From the NCBI GenBank assembly GCA_963920575.1, contig OY986974.1, positions 8,680,610 through 8,744,609 on the forward strand: a stretch of DNA of 64,000 nucleotides. The letters run 5' to 3'. The translations under genes were made by a program, and so were the position numbers. This DNA comes from Narthecium ossifragum (lineage: Eukaryota; Streptophyta; Magnoliopsida; Dioscoreales; Nartheciaceae). Below the pieces are notes generated by a model. That model saw only the letters and a program-made list of their open reading frames with translations, was not told the origin of the DNA and searched no databases. Below, in pieces: positions 1-11,172 of this stretch (within the stretch, counting starts at the first letter, position 1; each line of letters starts with the position of its first letter).

Positions 1-753
1 GTTTTAGAATATTTAAAAGTAATTATCCCAATGAATAATCATGCCCCCAACCACGCACGCATACACACCACAAAAAAAAGACAACAATCAAAAGGGACGC
101 ATAAAAGCTTTGATCTATTCTATACACGGATACACCACTATGCACACTTCTCCTTTACCTCCTCATCGGCCCTTTTCCACATCCCCCTTTTCCTTATGCC
201 TTAATGCCCTCCACATGATAACCTGACAAGCACACCCATCAGCACTCAAAATGCAACCTTAAAAATGAATATATGTAGGAGAACAAGATCCTTTCTCAAG
301 AGAACACTATACTAATCTAATGTCCCTATCATTCTTTATCAAAGGAGCCCCCACAAGCATAGGTGGGTGGATATATATCGCTTATCCTCCCCCCACGCAA
401 GAAACCGCATGACTTCCTCCACCCACTTGGATGGTCTCTTTTGCTTTGTTGCCAAGGCCGCTTCTTCTGCTGCCGCTTCTTCCTTCTTCCCCTCCCCCAA
501 TAAAATGCCCCCATTCACTTTCCTTGTATACTCAGATGTGGGCATGCAACACCTAAAAGCTTTGGCCCTTAGCTTCACATGTGTGTGTGTTTTAGAGGGC
601 ATGACTTCACTGACACAAGTGCACATGTGGTGACTCGGTTTCTACCAGTGGTTGACCCGACCCGCTAATCCGGATTGATGCTGATGAGCCAGGGTTGGTG
701 TGGATTAGGTTGTGACTGTGGATGGTGCTTTGAAGAAGTTGAATCTCAACGAT
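1..753. other. Intergenic DNA, no gene recognised
   Basis: Only short open frames occur here and none resembles a known protein. There is a short GT run near 580-590. On the minus strand the part next to element M1 (about 640-753) may belong to the same older unit as 2442-3060, because M1 separates the two. No repeat boundary could be fixed. Confidence 0.5.
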
Positions 754-762
754 TTATATATA

Positions 763-875
763 AGAGTTTTTACATATTCATCCTTCAAAAGTTTCTAAAT
801 ATCACAATTACCCTTATGTTTTTCCGGCTTACTAAAATACCCTTCAAATTTTGAACAATCCGTAAACCTACCCCT
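763..875 (+). repeat. M1 left terminal inverted repeat
   Basis: Inverted match to 2319-2432, with few mismatches over about 113 bp. It ends at the CTACCCCT block on the inner side. Confidence 0.9.
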
Positions 876-1784
876 CCGTCAACCACCGTCCACATATCTA
901 ACCTAACCATAGTTTAAACGTTACCCGGGCAAATAGAATTACTTAATTGCCCCCCATTCTTTTTGTTTCCATCAATTTTGACCGGATTTCATATTTTGAC
1001 CGGTTTCCTTCGTTTGCTTACGTAAGAGGGAGAGAGAGAGTAATTTTGACCGGCTTTGGTATTTTGACTGTTCCTTGGTTTGCTGACGTAGGAAGAGAGA
1101 GAGAGACGGGAAGAAGAGAGGGAGCACCCGCCGGTGGCCATTGGGGAAGTACGCGGCGTTACCCTCCGTCGCCGACCATCCAACCCCGCCACCACTTCTG
1201 GCGGCCAATAGCGCATCCGACGTGAACATGACCTCGGTCCGGCGTCCACACCGCCACCACCGGAGTCGCCACGAGCAGCGCCACCGCGAGCAGCACTGCC
1301 TGGATCTCTCCGTCGTTGCCTCGTGCTTTCGTACTAGCACCGGTAGAGAGAGAGACGGAGAGAGAGAGGGGGCACCCGCCGGGGGTTGGGGGAGGTCCGG
1401 TGAGGACCTGGTGCCGTGCCACTGCCTCCGGCACCCATGCATGAGCCATGTGCTCTGTGGCGGCGGTGGCGAGGAGGGGGACACTTGCCATAGTCTCGGG
1501 GTCTTGACGCCGACATCGTTGAGAGAGAGAGAGAGCTCACGCCGAGCCTTCAGCCTAGCGCGCGCATTTGGCGGCCGGCAATCCCACTCCACCCGCCACT
1601 CACACACCGGCGCCGGCCCGCCACCCATGCATGAGTCATGTGCTCTGTTTTTGATACTCTGCTGAACAGGGTCGAGGTGCTGAAGATGAGCAATTCGGTA
1701 GGGAGCTTGGACGGTGAGTTTGGTGTCGTAGATGCGGTGGACGTTGGCTAGCAGCGACGGGAGCATGCCGGCCATCGGCCACTC

Positions 1785-2080
1785 AAAGGGGAGTGAGCCC
1801 AACGAAGGAGGGATGGCCCCGGAGATCTTGGTGGCCGAGAGGCCAAGAACAGAGAGGTTGGCGAGGGAGCCAAAGGCCTTCGGGATGGGGCCGGAGAGGT
1901 CGCGATTGCCACCGGCGCGGAGAGACTCTAAAAACGACGCATTGCCGAGCTCCGGTGGGAGGGGGCCAGAGAGGAGGTTGTCGAAGAGGTAGAGCTGGCG
2001 GAGCTTGGCGGCTTGGGCGAGCTCCGGAGTGATAGAGCCGGAGAGCTGGTTGGAGTCCAGTAGCAAGAGCTCCCCCTCCC
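1785..2080 (-). pseudogene. Captured leucine-rich-repeat receptor kinase fragment
   Basis: On the minus strand about 95 residues read as four plant-type LRRs (L-x-L-x-x-N-x-L-S-G-x-I/L-P spacing), including LDSNQLSGSI, NLLSGPLPPELG, GNRDLSGPIP and ATKISGAIPPSLGSLP. The pattern, especially the GGNRDLSG block followed by a K/R-I-S-G repeat, matches the extracellular domain of RGI/RCH1-type LRR receptor kinases of class XI. The true protein has more than 20 LRRs, a membrane helix and a kinase; none of the rest is here. The frame stays open to about 972, but everything after the LRRs is unrelated low-complexity sequence, and the open frame has no ATG at its head. I infer an exon fragment carried inside M1, not a working receptor. 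Confidence 0.8.
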
Positions 2081-2318
2081 TCACCATCGAGATCCCTGCG
2101 TTCTTCTCAGGATGGGCAGCGCGCGGGCACCCCACCAGCGTAACATGGGACCCCAGCGCGGGAGGAGGAGGAGGTCGAAGAGGGAGGGGAAGACGAGGGA
2201 CCAGACGAGGAGGAAGACGGCGACGTAGGAGATGAAGAAGAGGGCGAGGAGGTCTTTTTACATTGCGCCGTTAACGGCGTTAGGAATATTCCATGAAGAT
2301 TCACCGATAAGTAACCCG

Positions 2319-2432
2319 AGGGGTAGGTTTACGGATTGTTCAAAATTTGAAGGGTATTTTAGTAAGCCGGAAAAAATATAGGGGTAATTGTGATATTTAG
2401 AAACTTTTGAAGGATAGATATGTAAAAAACCC
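2319..2432 (-). repeat. M1 right terminal inverted repeat
   Basis: Reverse-complement partner of 763-875. The outer end abuts the TTATATATA target duplication. Confidence 0.9.
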
Positions 2433-2441
2433 TTATATATA

Positions 2442-3398
2442 TTGCCAACACAAGTAATGGCGCAGGGTAAACGTGAAAAGCCTATCATCGGGAGAGACAA
2501 CCGTCCTCTCTATGGGAGAGACAACCAGACTTCTCAAAGAAAGAGAAGACCACCGAATTTTACTCAATCCAAAAAGTGCCCTAGTTACAAACCCTAATAC
2601 TCCTTTTATAAGATAAGGAGAGACCAACTTACACATAGACTCAAAATAGGAACTAGACTCAAACCCAATAACTAATGAAGAAATCCGGAATTACGAGAGA
2701 AGAAACCCGGCTAGAAATAGGAAAACCTGCTAAAGATAGAAAGACCGATAACCTGCCTAGAAAGGAAAGTTTTTACAAAAAAATGGAAATTTAGACCATA
2801 AGGAAAAGGAATCTGGAGATTTGGAGGCTCAGGTCATGGAGAGATCTTCAATCTCCGATGAATCTCGTCGAGCTGGTCGAAACGACTGGTCGCACGCCCC
2901 GATCGTACGGAGATCTGAGTCGGACAGATGGAGTTCGAACGCGACCGGATCGCCTAGGAAGCCTCTCTGGGTCGGGCTCAGCCAGGTCTGGATTTGGACT
3001 TGGTCTTGCATCAAGTAAATATTTACACAAGTATAGACGTGTTCTGATGATACGCATTAGAAAAAATGAGAAGTGAGAGTGCTTATGTACATTTCCTTCA
3101 CATTGTTACTGTTGACGCTGTTAAATGACATATTTGATTAATATTTCACAACAAATAATCATAGTGGTATATATGAAAACTAGATGGGCCCCCTGCCATC
3201 TAATATGGGTAACCACCACCCCCTACTACTCCCCTCATTTTCTTTCATAACCAACCAGTAACCACAAGATAATTAATTAAATAAGAAGTAACCATCTGTC
3301 ACGTGATATGCCACGTATGCCGTGCGTATGCGATCGAATAACCATTGGTCATATGTACGTAGATCATATGACTCATAATCCATCTTACTTTAGATACT
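2442..3398. other. Non-coding stretch between M1 and M2
   Basis: No gene. Read on the minus strand, 2450-2830 has a TATA-like TTATAAAAGG (about 2603-2613) followed by a leader-like sequence, so it may be an old LTR or promoter remnant interrupted by M1; this is inference. 2820-3010 is GC-richer with short overlapping frames and no recognised product. 3080-3398 is AT-rich with nothing I recognise. Confidence 0.4.
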
Positions 3399-3407
3399 AA
3401 ATATATA

Positions 3408-3612
3408 GGCTAAATTTTCAATTAGTACCCTGTAGTTTGACCGATATTTTTATGTGGTCCTTATATTTCAAAAAGTTGCAATACAGACCCTCAAATTTAA
3501 GAATCTCTCTTATGTGGTCCGCCACGTCAGCTTCCGTCGAACGCCGTCAATCAGCTAACGGCAAACTAGCACACGTGGCCCATTTTTATCCACGTGGCCA
3601 TTTTTACATATA
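3408..3612 (+). repeat. M2 left terminal inverted repeat
   Basis: Inverted match to 6768-6972 at very high identity, including the CACGTGGCC and ATGTGGTCC blocks. Confidence 0.92.
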
Positions 3613-3665
3613 TTTTATTTAAAAACTTGCCTAGTCAGCATCTTCTTCTCCCTCTTCTCTCTCTC

Positions 3666-4036
3666 TTCTCCCTCTTCTCTCTCTCTCTTCTCCCTTTCTC
3701 TCTTTCGACCAGCTCACCATCGTCCCTGATGTCGCCGTCCCACCTCCATCCCAGCTCCATCCGAGCTCGCCTCCCCGATCTCGCCGTCGCCGTCCCGATC
3801 TTGCCGTCCTGATCTCGCCATCCCGAGCTCGCCATCCCGAGCTCGCCGTCCCGAGCTCTTCTCCCTCTTCTCTCTCTCTCTTCTCCCTTTCTCTCTTTCG
3901 ACCAGCTCACCATCGTCCCTGATGTCGCCGTCCCACCTCCATCCCAGCTCCATCCGAGCTCGCCTCCTCGATCTCGCCGTCGTCGTCCCGATCTTGCCGT
4001 CCTGATCTCGCCATCCCGAGCTCGCCGTCCCGAGCT
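3666..4036. repeat. Tandem duplication of about 193 bp inside M2
   Basis: The block holding the CT-rich tract and GACCAGCTCACCATCG recurs with a 193-bp offset (GACC at 3707 and again at 3900). Each unit ends in a run of GAGCTCGCCGTCCC-like units, and a third, shorter CT tract begins near 4036. Confidence 0.8.
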
Positions 4037-4737
4037 CTTCTCCCTCTTCTCTCTTCCGACCAACTCCATCCGAGCTCCATCCCAGCTCCATCCGAGCTCC
4101 ATCCGAGCTCCATCCGATGTCGCCGTCCCACCTCCATCCCAGCTCCATCTGAGCTTGCCTCGGATCCATCCCGCCGTCGCCGTCCCGATCTCGTCGTCGT
4201 CGTCCTGACATCGATGTCCTAGAGATTGGACGAGGTGGTGATGGGTTTGGCGGCGACCACCTCCATCCCAGTTCGCCGCGGATCCTTCCCGCCATCGCCA
4301 ACCCGATCTCGCCGTCGCCGTCCTGATCTCGCCATCCCGAGCTCGCCGTCCCGAGCTTGATGTCCCGATCTCGTCGTCCTGAGCTTGCCGATTGATGAGA
4401 ATGCATAATGTTATATTTTTATCCCTTAATACTTAGTCTCCTATGCTTATTTAGTTCCTAAATACACTCATTATTCTTATATTTTGATTTAGGATGCAAT
4501 TGAAGTCCTTAAGTCGAAAAGAAGCTGAAAAGAGTGCATGGATTAACTTTAAAGATTAATCTGTACCTGCTCATGAAGAACCAGATGATATGCCATATAT
4601 GGTTGGAAAGCTTTTGAAGTCTAGATTCTGGAGAATTTTACAGTTTGTGATTCCGAGTTTCCTAGAGGAAGTTACGACAATTTTAGTACCGATGGCGCAG
4701 TTTGGATGGCAGAACAGTAATATGCTGGAAAGTTGGA

Positions 4738-5100
4738 GCGATCCGACACCCCAGGTAGGATCGATCGGACTATGCAGAATCATGACAGAACATGTATTTT
4801 TTGGCTGAACATGGTCCGATCGATCGAACCATCCCTCCTACTGAGCCAGATCGATCCGACTCCTAGAGTTGGATCGATCGGACTCGGGAAATGTCAGAAA
4901 TTGCAGATTTTTATGAGCCAAATCGATCGGACACCTAAAGTTCGATCGATCGGACTCAAAAATACCCAGAGAAGGTGGATTTTAACACATCCGATTGATC
5001 CAGCGCCTAAGGTTCGATCGATTGGACTCGGGCGTAAATAGAAGTTGAAGAGTTTAATGAGACTGATCGATCCAGCACTCCGAGAAGGATCGATCGGACT
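4738..5100. repeat. GATCGATC palindrome array in A1
   Basis: About nine copies of a GATCGATCGGAC/GATCGATCC-type palindrome, spaced roughly 20-50 bp, just upstream of the A1 TATA box. The matching stretch of A2 is 16813-17165. Confidence 0.85.
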
Positions 5101-5158
5101 TTCCCAGTGAATTAAATCAACGGTTTTGATCTAATCCGTTGATGGAGACACTTGAAGG

Positions 5159-5168
5159 CTATAAATAG
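5159..5168 (+). promoter_or_regulatory. TATA box of LTR A1
   Basis: CTATAAATAG, conserved in A3 (38751-38762), and in A2 (16747-16759) and A4 (30487-30499) on the minus strand. Confidence 0.75.
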
Positions 5169-6767
5169 GACTCTTTTTAGGGTTTGAGGGGGGATTCTTG
5201 GACACTTTTGACTGCTCTTTCTCCTCCTTTATATTTTTTCTAGGTTTTATCTTGTTTATTGGAATCTTTTGAGGATTGTTCTCGATGGCCTTGCGTGGCT
5301 AAATCTTGATCCTTGGTCGAGGAGACTGAAACCTCGGAATCAATGAAACTTTGAGATCTAATTTATTTTTATTGTTCAGTTTATAGATGAGTATTGAATG
5401 TTCTTCTGTTATTAAATATTCATGATTGTCTTGTCTAATTGCTAGGAGCGCTACTAGTTTATTATTCATTGCGATCTACTGCTAGGTTGGATATCAAATC
5501 CGGAATTGTTTGATCCCTCTAATCTGCGAAGCAACTAGGGTTTAATAATCTACTGCGTTTCAAAGATTGTTAGGTCTTAGGAAGAATATTCGACTAGATT
5601 AAATGCAACCGCTTGTGCTTGTGTTATTTAGCTTCATCGATCTCCCTATTCTTAACGCTGCTACTAGATTAAATCTACAACGCTTGTCTTAGGTTGTTTA
5701 GTAGTTAGGGTTGATTGGATTGCTTGTTTCTAATTAACTAAGATTGAGGAGAGATTCGAATTGAATTCGGACGATGAATATTCATAGTATGAATTGATTG
5801 ATACTTGCATCTATGATCAGTTGTTGGATTCCGATGGTGGATGTTGACTCAGACCAAGGTTTGTTCTCTTGATTCAACTTGTTTCTTCATTTTAGATTAT
5901 TTCTTTACTGTTTTCCTCACGTTTAAAACCCCCCTATCTTTGTTCACTTAGCACAAAATTAGGCTAACCACTCTTCGTGGGATCGACTCGTACTCGCACT
6001 ACTACATTTGTTTTGAAGAGTATTGGATTTATTTTTGAGTGCCTGCGACAGCACATCACCGATCCCGATCCCGAGCGCTCGCCGTCAGTCGCCGATCGGC
6101 CGATCCCGTCGCGTCGCCTCCTCTTCTTCGCGATGCTATCCGATCCCGTCGGATCCAACGCGAGGTCGCCGCCAAGCCCATCGCCAAGCACGTCGTCGGT
6201 CCTATCCTCGAGCTCTGAGCTCCATCCCATCCTCCGAGCTCCATCCCGGGTCCATCCCACCTCCATCCCGGATCCATCCCAGCTCCATCCCATCCTCCGA
6301 GCTCCATCCCATCCTCCGAGCTCCATCCCGGGTCTCCGCGGATCCGCACCTCCATCCCAGCTCGCCGCCGTTCGATCCCGTCGTCCCCAGCTCCATCCCA
6401 TCCTCCGATCCCCATCCCCATCACCCCCAACATCCACCCGAACACCATCACGACCTCCGACCTTCTGACCTCCTCCATGGCGATGATGCCCCTTACAGGG
6501 AGGCCGACGAGTTCGCCGCCGCCTTCGAAGAGGCCATCGAGCTGATCGTCCGCCGGTTTCGGCCATGGAGCCGACGAGTTCGCCTCCAGCGCCTGTTCCG
6601 GTTCGGCCCGGAGCACCAGCTCAAGAGCCGCATCGCCGCTGTTGAGGACGTGATCTGGACATCGACGGCGTCGTCGCCGTCGGGGCTGGGCATCGACGGT
6701 GAGCTGGTCGGAAGAGAGAGAGAGAGAAGAGGGAGAATAGAGAGAGAAGATGACGTGGCGGACCAAA

Positions 6768-6972
6768 TATGTTTAAAAATGGCCATGTGGATAAAAATGG
6801 GCCACGTGTGCTAGTTTGCCGTTAGCTGGTTGATGGCGTTCGACGGAAGCTGACGTGGCGGACCACATAAGAGAGATTCTTAAATTTGAGGGTCTGTATT
6901 GCAACTTTTTGAAATATAAGGACCACATAAAAATATCGGTCAAACTACAGGGTACTAATTGAAAATTTAGCC
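6768..6972 (-). repeat. M2 right terminal inverted repeat
   Basis: Reverse-complement partner of 3408-3612; the outer end abuts the AAATATATA duplication. Confidence 0.92.
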
Positions 6973-7021
6973 AAATATATATTATAATCTTAGTGACGTA
7001 TTAGGAAACATGAACAATTTA

Positions 7022-7829
7022 GGGCCTGTTTGGCGAGCAGTGTATGAGAGGGATTAGGTGGATAAGTGAATGGGCGGATTCCGGATTCAGCTGATCCAGC
7101 TGTTTGGTTTGCAATAGGTCCCGGAATCCGAAATGAATCCGACAATTCTAATTCTGGATTTTAGGTATCGCGGCATTCCGTCAGATCGACGGAATGCCGC
7201 GAATGGAATGCGACTCGGGATCAGCTGAGTTCGTTTTTAAGCTTTTTTTAAATGACATTTTTATCCCCTTGATATTTAAAATGGCTATATTTATCATAAC
7301 TTTAAATATACATGTTGAAACTTTATGAAATTAGTCTCATGGAAAGATATCATCGATATCTTCGTTATGAGACCAATATTGAGTATTTTTGAAAGCAAAT
7401 ATTTGATGTAATTTAATTTATAAAATCATTTAATATATTATAACTTAAATTATACCTGAATTTTCAATAATTTCAATCAATCATTTTACATGATTAGATG
7501 CATTCAAAGAATTAATTTGATCTAAATTTTCAATAATTTCCATCAATCATATCTCGTGGGTATTGTTATTATTATAATGAAAAACATGTCTTAATTTGAA
7601 GAAAATTTAAAGTTTTATTATTAATTTGAACAAAATTAGCAGATTCAACTCATCAATAATAGACAAGCCAAACGCCAGAATCAACAGATTCAGCTCATCC
7701 CATACAGACCAACCAAACAACAGAACTAAAATTCACGGAATCACCAGATTCAGCTCATTCCCAATTCAGCTAATTCCACAGATTCCTCATTCAGCTAATT
7801 CATCAGATTCAGGTTTGCCAAACGCACCC
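7022..7829. mobile_element. PIF/Harbinger-like non-autonomous element
   Basis: Ends GGGCCTGTTTGGCGA and, on the other strand, GGGTGCGTTTGGCAA form short imperfect TIRs. A TTA duplication flanks them (7019-7021 and 7830-7832). GATTCAGCT-type subterminal repeats occur at both ends; the centre is AT-rich. There is no transposase. Confidence 0.75.
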
Positions 7830-7832
7830 TTA

Positions 7833-9216
7833 GTAGCATAAATTATGATCTATCGAGTGGCATATATGTAAATAACCCTAAATATATAAGCCGGTAAGAT
7901 CGTTCATCTTTTTAACAATACAAGGGTCCGGTTCAGATCGGAGAACTTGATTCGTTGATTAAACATGTTAGATATCAAAGTTTGATAAATATATCTCAAT
8001 TCCTTTCAATTACAACCGCACCAACCGTCATCCTTTATTTTTAGTGCTCCTCAGAGTCAGAAAAAACTTTCGAAATTTTGGCCGCCCTGGTTTAACCGGT
8101 CAGTGTAGAATATAGAACCAATTTAAATATTATCCATAATAATCTATATACTTTCAAAGACAGTTTGAGACATTTATTAAACTCTTAAAACATCAAAAAG
8201 AGAAAACCGCACTAGTGTGTTCACCACCCATTTCTTGCCCATTTCCGGATCCATCCTATCGACCCGAAAGATTTCAAATTTAATGACAAATTTAATGAAG
8301 TCCTCCGACGGTGACATGCAGCAAAGACTACGATAACACTCGGCTCCGTGGTTTCCATGACATGTTAGAATAGGACATATAAAAACGCCCACCACTAGAT
8401 GTGGATCGAGAGCTTCACGTACCGACATCAACGTAACCGGTGATATCACTCTGAAATCCTCGGTCGTCGTCGCCGTCCAGCTCCTTGGCCACTTCCTCAC
8501 GCCATGTTTGGCTTATTCCAACTGCTTTCGTTGGATCTACGTGGTCCTCCTGTATATCCCTGTCTTGTCTTGGTCTCCGGATACTTTTACGGGAGCTTCC
8601 AGGACTTGGCCATTACAATCCTAGTAGCCGTTTCAAAACTCTTTAACTAATATGTTGCATTAATTCTTAGATAAATCATGTGATAGAGATGGGTTGAGTG
8701 GATAATGCAATGCCATCTTTGTTCCTCTCGAGATGCGAGATGTTCTACAGACCACCACCTCCTCTTTGTTTTCTTAACATGGTCTGATAGGTTTTAGACT
8801 AATTAAGGTGTCATTTGATATAAGATTAAAGGAAAATATTCATGCTTATTTCTAATTCAATAATTATTACTCATTTTTTCTCATTTCACCCGTTATTATT
8901 ATTCTATTTTTTTTTATTTCAAGTAATTATTATTACTCTATTTTAACTTTTTATAATCCTAAAATTTCTTATTATAGAATAGACTAATCCCATATCAAAC
9001 GAGATCTAAATGTCAGCTTGGACACCATAACTCATTTTTCCACTTTAAAACATCTTCTTTGATTTTTTACATCATAGACTCTATTTTTAAATATTTTATC
9101 CGAATACTCCTGGCCATGATCGTATCAAGTAGTGTTTTGAATACGCTAATATGTGTCTAGAAAAGAATTTTTATGAGTAAAAATTTTATCGGTGCCTAGA
9201 AAGTTTTAGCTGAGTT

Positions 9217-9248
<32 letters not shown>

Positions 9249-9480
9249 CATGACTGCGTGGCACAATAATTGCGCACGTGGTACGGAACAGAGATATGAT
9301 CATAGGATAATCTTTTGCCAAAATGAACCCTATTAATCTGTTTTGGCCCTTTGCCACTCGAGACAGGATTTGGGGGTCTGACATTAATAGCTATGACAGG
9401 CCATACCTAATCCACACCAATATGGATCTACATCTACGTAATATCAACGGCCAGGATTTACATCCACTTAACACCGGATT
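7833..9480. other. Intergenic, mostly AT-rich
   Basis: Apart from the possible DUF295 relic at 8177-8500 I see no gene. A TA dinucleotide run lies near 9215-9246. 8800-9200 is plain AT-rich sequence without recognisable ends. Confidence 0.5.
8177..8500 (-). pseudogene. Possible DUF295 / F-box-associated fragment
   Basis: A 107-residue minus-strand frame contains a stretch (FVIKFEIFRVDRMDPEMGKK, then W-V-V-N-T-L) resembling the FEVFRLD...KWVEVxSLGDRxLF segment typical of plant DUF295 (KIB-type) proteins. The match is limited to about 40 residues. The usual F-box N-terminus and GDS motif are missing, and I see no clear start. Most likely a relic of a rapidly duplicating plant gene family, but chance similarity cannot be excluded. 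Confidence 0.35.
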
Positions 9481-9489
9481 TTAAACTTG

Positions 9490-9795
9490 AATCATGATCA
9501 GATATTGGAAATCTGTGGGTTCGCGCCGATGGAGAACGCCGGCGGCCTCGTCCCCCTTTCTCTTCTCGCCTCGTGATCCATTCCGGACCAAGCATCGCCG
9601 GCGTCGATCATCGCCGCGCCGCCCTTGCCTGGAGATCCATCGCCGGCTTGCCTCCTCGCCGCGAGTCCTCGTCGGAGATCCCAAAGGTGCCAGAGCTCAA
9701 ACCTCGCCAGAGATCCACCCTTGAGAGTCTTCTCCTCTTGTCCTCTCTTTGGTTTACCTCTGTCTCTGTTCTCTTCTGCTGTCATAATTAAACAA
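9490..9795 (+). other. GC-rich leader-like segment upstream of Sec14-like exons
   Basis: The GC content rises abruptly, with a short open frame from ATG at 9494 that matches nothing I know. Its position about 750 bp before the Sec14-like start, with AT-rich intron-like DNA between, would suit a 5' untranslated exon. This is inference from layout only. Confidence 0.35.
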
Positions 9796-10531
9796 GGTGG
9801 GCTCGTCTCTTCTCTTTATCTCTCTTGATCAGTATGGTTTTTTGAGTTGATGGATTTTGATTTGGGATTTCACGGTAGTGATTAGATTGTATCTAAGAAA
9901 ATAGCTTTTTTCGATCTGCGAATGAAGTCTTTTCGAGTTTCTCTCCCTTGTAATGCTTTTCAATTTGCAGAAGGAATATTTTGTATTTTGATCGTTTCGT
10001 TTTTTCTGGTCAATGTTTTGATGCATCTCTCAAACTTTGGGTTTGCTCGGCATATAACCGGTCCTTTACAACTATAAGTTACATGATCTCCTATAGATTT
10101 GTGATGCTTTGGTGATCTAGATGAAGCAATAGTTTTGAGTAAGGCGAACTCCTATTAAGCAAGATAATAAACAGGGTGTTTACCGTCTTATTTCACTGGC
10201 ATACTGTGATAGATACAACTCTACAACATAAGGCCATATTGTTAGCCTTCGGGCTCATCTAATTAAAAAAAAAACAGCATAAGGCCATATTGATCAAATG
10301 ATATGGCTCATCATATGCCTTTAAGTTTTACACATTTTCCTTAGAAAATTAGATTTTGTGCATTATAGGCTTAGAATTGAAGGGAATTCTACTATATTGG
10401 ACAATACTTTCTTTCTTAACCTTATTGGCTTGTATAACTATACGGACTTTTTGTAATATGTGTATGACTAACTTGAAAATATTTTTAACTTATAGGGTGA
10501 ATTTAACATGTAGAATTGTGTAGCAATTATC

Positions 10532-11093
10532 ATGTTCCGCAAGAAGCAGAGTGGCTGCGAAAAGCAGGAAAGCAGTGATGATTATCAAGAACAAAAGGTA
10601 AAGGAATTAAGAGATAGCTATCCATTTTGAAAGCATAAATTATAGGTTGCAATTTTCACATCCTCACAAATTTATGACCTCTTTCTTCATCCTTATTGAT
10701 TGACCTTTCCATTTTTTGCTGATATCTTGTAATCACTGTTGCTGGTCATTTCTAATCATGAATTGATTCTCTCTCCCCAGTCCATATAGAACAAGCACTT
10801 TAAACATTTGTTCTTCATGCATATTTCAGTGGCAATAGCTTCAAATGTTAATTTTTTTTTTCTGACTAGTACCGTGATACACATGGAATTTATAGAATAA
10901 AAATTATCTGTATTAATCTTTCTAGATTTTAGTTCACACAACTTTAGTCTTTTTCATAACTGGAAATGCATCTTTGTGAAAAACTTAGGCACTACCCTAT
11001 CTTTCTTGTGTGATTTCAGCTTGTTTGTTTGATATATATTATCACTTATGCATCTTGTTTGCCAAACAGGTGAATGAGCTAAGAGCAGCCATT
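10532..11093 (+). pseudogene. N-terminal fragment of a Sec14-like (CRAL-TRIO) protein
   Basis: An ATG at 10532 opens a 22-codon exon (MFRKKQ... to DDYQEQK) ending at a GT donor at 10598. After an AT-rich intron with an AG acceptor at 11068-11069, the frame continues in phase with VNELRAAI. This split and sequence match the start of plant Sec14/CRAL-TRIO proteins related to random slug protein 5, where the next residues would be the GPLSGRS-type block. Here homology stops at about 11093 and a stop follows at 11118-11120. The lipid-binding domain is wholly absent. It is a broken gene start, now followed by a piece of a different gene. Confidence 0.6.
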
Positions 11094-11172
11094 GTGTCAC
11101 AATGCTTCAAATCATGCTAGTACTATGATCAAAAATTGTGTCATAACAACCTCTATTCATTTGTTCACGTAG

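Larger units (their letters stand above)
763..2432. mobile_element. M1: Pack-MULE-like TIR element
   Basis: The ends are long terminal inverted repeats of about 113 bp (763-875 and 2319-2432). The outer 21 bp of each end align without gaps; both read TTTTTACATAT from the sixth or seventh base. The element is flanked by an identical 9-bp direct repeat, TTATATATA (754-762 and 2433-2441), which is the TSD length of Mutator-like elements. No transposase is seen. The interior is GC-rich and patchy, with a leucine-rich-repeat kinase fragment, internal duplications (GA-rich blocks near 1090 and 1340; CATGCATGAG near 1435 and 1625) and a signal-peptide-like minus-strand reading near 1490. This fits capture of host gene pieces. 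The AT-rich TSD is a mild caution. Confidence 0.85.
4393..6058 (+). mobile_element. A1: solo LTR, Athila/Tat-like family A
   Basis: The unit begins TGATGAGAATGC, ends GCACATCA, and is flanked by the 5-bp duplication CCGAT (4388-4392 and 6059-6063). It carries a TATA box (5159-5168) and a U5-type tail ending in the GTGGGATCGACTC block near 5980, a hallmark of Athila/Tat-like LTRs. No primer-binding site follows and no coding sequence is present, so it is a solo LTR of 1,666 bp. A second full copy (A2) lies at 15863-17512, a partial one (A3) at 38672-39648, and a divergent relative (A4) at 29610-31165. Family placement rests on end structure only. Confidence 0.9.
3408..6972. mobile_element. M2: MULE-like element with 205-bp TIRs
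   Basis: The ends 3408-3612 and 6768-6972 are near-perfect inverted repeats of about 205 bp. A perfect 9-bp duplication, AAATATATA, flanks the element (3399-3407 and 6973-6981), as expected for Mutator-like transposition. Without the nested solo LTR A1 and its TSD the element is about 1.9 kb. The interior is GC-rich low-complexity sequence built on GAGCTC, CCATCC and CGCCGTCC units. It has no stop-free conserved domain and no transposase. The right part (6480-6700) has ordinary-looking coding composition on the plus strand but I do not recognise it; it may be captured host DNA. Confidence 0.9.

Noticed and set aside
1141..1665. Plus-strand 174-codon frame in M1.
   Set aside because: It is antisense to the captured material, rich in His/Arg from GC-rich DNA, and lacks any known domain.
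3635..4406. Minus-strand repeat protein with DGELG/DGARMELGW units.
   Set aside because: It reflects tandem GAGCTC/CCATCC DNA units in M2, with no conserved domain and equally open alternative frames.
4738..5100. A CRISPR-like array of regularly spaced repeats.
   Set aside because: The repeats are about 8-12 bp, irregularly spaced, lie in a plant LTR, and no cas genes exist here.
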